A DNA stretch of 41,254 nt, from the IMG/VR virus record IMGVR_UViG_3300000235_000008, positions 1-41,254 of that record. One strand, 5' to 3'. Below the pieces are notes generated by a model. It was not told the origin of the DNA and did no database searches. It worked only from the letters and a program-made list of their open reading frames with translations. This document shows, one piece after another, positions 38,347-41,254 of the stretch. Position numbers and translations under genes: made by a program. Origin of the DNA: a virus. How positions within the stretch are numbered: position 1 is the stretch's first letter; every line of letters starts with the position of its first letter.

Positions 38347-40618
38347 TTTTCTCCTTTATCTTTTTTGGTTTTAATTCTCTTGTCGTTACATTTTCAATTA
38401 TAGAATTTACTTCTTTATCAGAATAACTCTTAGTAAAGTTACTATTTATAAGAGTAAATAGCTCTGTAATATACTCTTTATCTGCTCCAAGGTCTCTAGC
38501 ATACATCCCTGCATTGAATAGAGTCATATTTCTACTATTAGGTTGCTGTTGAAAAAAAGAATTAAAGGTAGTAAGTTTAGAATCTAATAAATTACTTTTC
38601 TCTTGCTCAGTATATCTTTCTATTGCATTAGTTGGTTCTTTTATTAGCATAGCTTGTTTTACAATCTCTGACATTGGGAATAATGTAGCATTGCTTTTTA
38701 ATACTTCACTTCCTTTAAAGCCGAAAAACTTTTGGCTTTGAGGTAACTTATCAGTAACCACACCTAATTCTTTATCAATACACTCTAAAATGTATTTATA
38801 TTGAATATTTGGTAGAATAGGTATTTGTGTATCTGTGTGAAGTAATATTCTATACTTGTAGTCATTAGTTTTATCCGTAGTTCTAGCCATACTATGATAG
38901 TACTCTATTAACTTTTCATGACATTCTTGAATAGATACATCAGTAATATCTATATCTAATACTATTATATTTGATGTTCCATACAATCCATTTTTATCGT
39001 TTATGCCTTGTTTATACAAGTACATATTAAACATACAATCTGTGGATAAAAGATTACTTACATTTTTTGGTAGATTCTTATATGCCATCATTTTTTCAAT
39101 TTGACACATAGCATCTACCTTATTTTTATCTTTTTTAACTTTATTATCTACACATTCTTCCCAAGGATACTTATATTTCACAAGAGATACGGAATAGGTT
39201 ACTTCATCATCTTCTTTTATAGGTGGACTATAAACCAACCCACTATCAGATTGTGTAAAGATGCCTTTCAATCCCTCAAAGGCATTCATAAGAGTTACTA
39301 CTTCCGTAACTTTTATCTTGCTAAAAGGTGCTATGATATACCCTTTTTTAACCATCTCATTATTTCGTATAAGTATTTTTATATTTGATTTATTAGCTTT
39401 ATCCATCAATAGTTCAAATACATTTTTATTTAGTCTTTTTTCAAGCTCCATAGTATCCTTTATGGTGTATTCGCAATACCAAATAGCCTCTTTAAAATCT
39501 TGTAATGATATAGTATCTCTACAATTTAGCATAGCTATCGCCCCTGCTAATTTCAATGCTTTCCATTGTAAATGGGTTACTGTTAATATTGTTAATGGGA
39601 AATCTGTACTTATTTTTGATGCTCTATATTTGTTATACTCTAAATAAACATGATATAGAGACTTACCACCGCATTGCCATATTTCTGAGGATATAGTAAT
39701 ATGTGAAGAATCATTATTAATCCAATATTTAGCTACATTTTCTAGGTTATCAATAAGTATGTTAGAATTATTTCTAATATTCTCTTCTATCTTACCTCTA
39801 TGTTTATAATAGTCATCTATATCTTTAAACTCTAAATTTTCTTCTTCTGCTTGTAAAAAGCTTATAAAACTTCTTCTAGCAAGTTTAGAAGTGAATTCAG
39901 ATATAAATTTTTCTTTTATTTTTGCAATGTTAATAACATTATCCCAACTTCCCATCATTAAGCAATTTATAGGCATACCTTTTATACTTGGTGTTTGGTT
40001 AGTAGAATCTTTTATTTTTACAGGTTTTTTATTACCTATATCATATAATTCTCCAATATCTTGCAGTAAGGTATTTAAATAGCTATTACTAGCTAGTTCT
40101 GTACCTAATTCAGAAAGTATAATACAACCACTCCCTACACTACTTTGTTGCAAGTTACTTAAATGAGATAAAAATCCTTGTGGTGTAGAAGTTGTTAGAA
40201 ACATCTCAAATGGTTCGATATATTTCTTTTCAATATCTTTTTCTAATGTGCTAGGAAATGCTTTATTTATAGCATTCTCCATAGCTATTTTTTTTCTATG
40301 TGCTTCGATTACATCATAAGCATTTCCAAATAACCGCATAAAATCATTATTAGTACTATCTTTCTTAGTTCCTGATGGAGCTAATATGAAAGATATACTA
40401 CTAATAGGTACTTTAACTTGTTTTTTAACTTCATCAGGTAGGAGTATATTTTTTTGAAACATACTCGTAAATATCATCATATTACTTACCGCTAAAGTAT
40501 AAGCTATTGTTTTTGGTACATTAGCCACAGCATTTGTTAAACTCTCTAGTGTTTCACTTGAATTAATTATTAAATTTTCTTTGACTTCTTCTTCAAAAAT
40601 ATTTTTTTTTAATGACAT
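38312..40618 (-). CDS. Helicase-like / AEP-type primase fusion protein
   Basis: I chose the ATG at 40618 (MSLKKNIFEEE, 768 residues) over a TTG at 40627. N-terminal half resembles DUF3987-type helicase-like cores: P-loop-like APSGTKKDS (residues 80-88, no canonical GKS) and later GSGCIILSELGTEL and GMPINCLMMGSWDNV. The C-terminal part looks like an archaeo-eukaryotic-type primase: VLDIDITD (catalytic D545, D547), KYRILLHTDTQ, and SQKFFGFKGSE, followed by a PriCT-like helical domain (residues about 695-745, FNAGMYARDLGADKEYITEL). It starts inside the polymerase gene's end. Likely the replicative primase-helicase. Confidence 0.7.
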   Translation of the reverse strand: MSLKKNIFEEEVKENLIINSSETLESLTNAVANVPKTIAYTLAVSNMMIFTSMFQKNILLPDEVKKQVKVPISSISFILAPSGTKKDSTNNDFMRLFGNAYDVIEAHRKKIAMENAINKAFPSTLEKDIEKKYIEPFEMFLTTSTPQGFLSHLSNLQQSSVGSGCIILSELGTELASNSYLNTLLQDIGELYDIGNKKPVKIKDSTNQTPSIKGMPINCLMMGSWDNVINIAKIKEKFISEFTSKLARRSFISFLQAEEENLEFKDIDDYYKHRGKIEENIRNNSNILIDNLENVAKYWINNDSSHITISSEIWQCGGKSLYHVYLEYNKYRASKISTDFPLTILTVTHLQWKALKLAGAIAMLNCRDTISLQDFKEAIWYCEYTIKDTMELEKRLNKNVFELLMDKANKSNIKILIRNNEMVKKGYIIAPFSKIKVTEVVTLMNAFEGLKGIFTQSDSGLVYSPPIKEDDEVTYSVSLVKYKYPWEECVDNKVKKDKNKVDAMCQIEKMMAYKNLPKNVSNLLSTDCMFNMYLYKQGINDKNGLYGTSNIIVLDIDITDVSIQECHEKLIEYYHSMARTTDKTNDYKYRILLHTDTQIPILPNIQYKYILECIDKELGVVTDKLPQSQKFFGFKGSEVLKSNATLFPMSEIVKQAMLIKEPTNAIERYTEQEKSNLLDSKLTTFNSFFQQQPNSRNMTLFNAGMYARDLGADKEYITELFTLINSNFTKSYSDKEVNSIIENVTTRELKPKKIKEKNETNTKSTNYY

Positions 40619-41254
40619 TCCCACCAATTACTCCCTACTTTAATATCTATGTCTATTGGGATATTTAAATTTAATATCTTTTGAACATCTTTACTACCTT
40701 TTAAAAGGCAATCTTTTAAATCAGGTATGTACTCATCTTTACATACAAATTGTGATTCATCGTGGAAAAATCCCCATTGATATAGGTCGATGCCATATGT
40801 AATACCTAGTTCCTTAGTATGGTGGTTGGTTCTATCCATCCATACTTTAGCACATACACTACCCCCATTTTGGAGTACTGTATTTAGAGCCTTATGAGGG
40901 CTTCTAACAAAGAGTTTTCTCCCATCTAACCCAACTATCCAATTTGTTACAGAATTGCTCTGTACTTTATTTATAAGCTGTTTAAGACCTATTGTTTTTT
41001 CTAAGAAAGAGTTAGATGCTCTCATACCAAAAATATAGGCATATACTAGTTTATCACTGTATGGTATCCATGTATCCTTTTTTAGGGGAAACATATTGTT
41101 TATCATTCTTGTATATACTTTATCTTTAGCTCCATTAAAGAGTTCAGGTGTACATTCTACTACTGTATCTTTTGTCATTAATGACATACCAAGTACAACA
41201 TAACCACCACCATATAACCATTGGTAGATAAAAGTTTTTGCACTATTTCTTGTT
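40609..41254 (-). CDS. Family A DNA polymerase, C-terminal part (partial, continues beyond window)
   Basis: The frame is open to the right edge, so the gene begins outside the window; the ATG at 41187 is internal. About 214 residues of the palm and fingers are visible. Landmarks: RNSAKTFIYQWLYGGG at the edge, equal to motif B of T7-type DNA polymerases (K-x-x-x-Y-G); DGRKLFVRSPHKALNTVLQNGG; motif C FHDESQF (catalytic D and E); and the typical C-terminus VGSNWWECH. It leads the visible replication block and matches N4 gp39 in place. It is the replicative polymerase. Confidence 0.95.
   Translation of the reverse strand, partial: TRNSAKTFIYQWLYGGGYVVLGMSLMTKDTVVECTPELFNGAKDKVYTRMINNMFPLKKDTWIPYSDKLVYAYIFGMRASNSFLEKTIGLKQLINKVQSNSVTNWIVGLDGRKLFVRSPHKALNTVLQNGGSVCAKVWMDRTNHHTKELGITYGIDLYQWGFFHDESQFVCKDEYIPDLKDCLLKGSKDVQKILNLNIPIDIDIKVGSNWWECH

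Overview
The window is part of the genome of a tailed bacteriophage related to coliphage N4 (Schitoviridae-type gene order). It is AT-rich, rich in ATA and AGA codons, and uses TGA as a stop. Direct evidence for the relationship: a major capsid protein of the N4-gp56 type at 6836-8050, and a 4,470-residue protein at 16060-29472 that carries every catalytic motif of the N4 virion RNA polymerase (gp50) in the right order and at nearly the right spacing. The host cannot be fixed from the sequence. Base composition suits a low-GC bacterium such as a member of the Campylobacterota, but this is inference only.

Layout. Positions 2-29472 are a forward (late) block: small tail-fibre or appendage proteins (2-1949), a lysis group (holin-like coiled-coil/TM protein, a small virion-like protein, T4-type lysozyme, two small genes; 1949-3355), portal (3348-5462), a small protein, a scaffold-like protein, the major capsid protein with a strong terminator behind it, then the tail-tube and ejection-protein series (8106-16049), and the giant virion RNA polymerase. 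The order portal / small / scaffold-like / capsid / small / tube / large membrane-like / 120 aa / 999 aa / giant matches N4 genes 59 down to 50.

Positions 29591-41254 are a reverse block converging on the late block: the C-terminal part of a family A DNA polymerase (running off the window), a helicase-like/primase fusion, a Dda/RecD-type helicase, a PD-(D/E)XK nuclease, a RecA-fold ATPase, small unknown proteins, a single-stranded DNA-binding protein, a 44-residue membrane peptide too short for normal gene calling, a tRNA with a CAU anticodon, a second tRNA-like element with an enlarged anticodon loop, a Rha-type regulator, a zinc-ribbon protein and two small winged-helix proteins. Gene ends mostly overlap or abut, so this block reads as one long operon.

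How it works together (N4 model, inference): the giant polymerase and the 999 and 120 aa proteins are packaged and ejected into the host, where the polymerase transcribes early genes from hairpin promoters. The replication genes then copy the DNA, and the SSB may help host polymerase turn on the late block.

Most notable: (i) the giant polymerase also contains a SLOG nucleotide-binding-like domain and an HELIH zincin-type motif outside the polymerase core; (ii) the three predicted ejected proteins (5,589 residues together) contain no cysteine that I could find; (iii) a roughly 1 kb segment between the converging blocks is bounded by inverted copies of a repeat and holds a winged-helix gene, a perfect 21-bp inverted repeat made of iteron-like hairpins, and a 5-bp-stem/3-nt-loop hairpin shaped like an N4 virion-polymerase promoter pointing at that gene.
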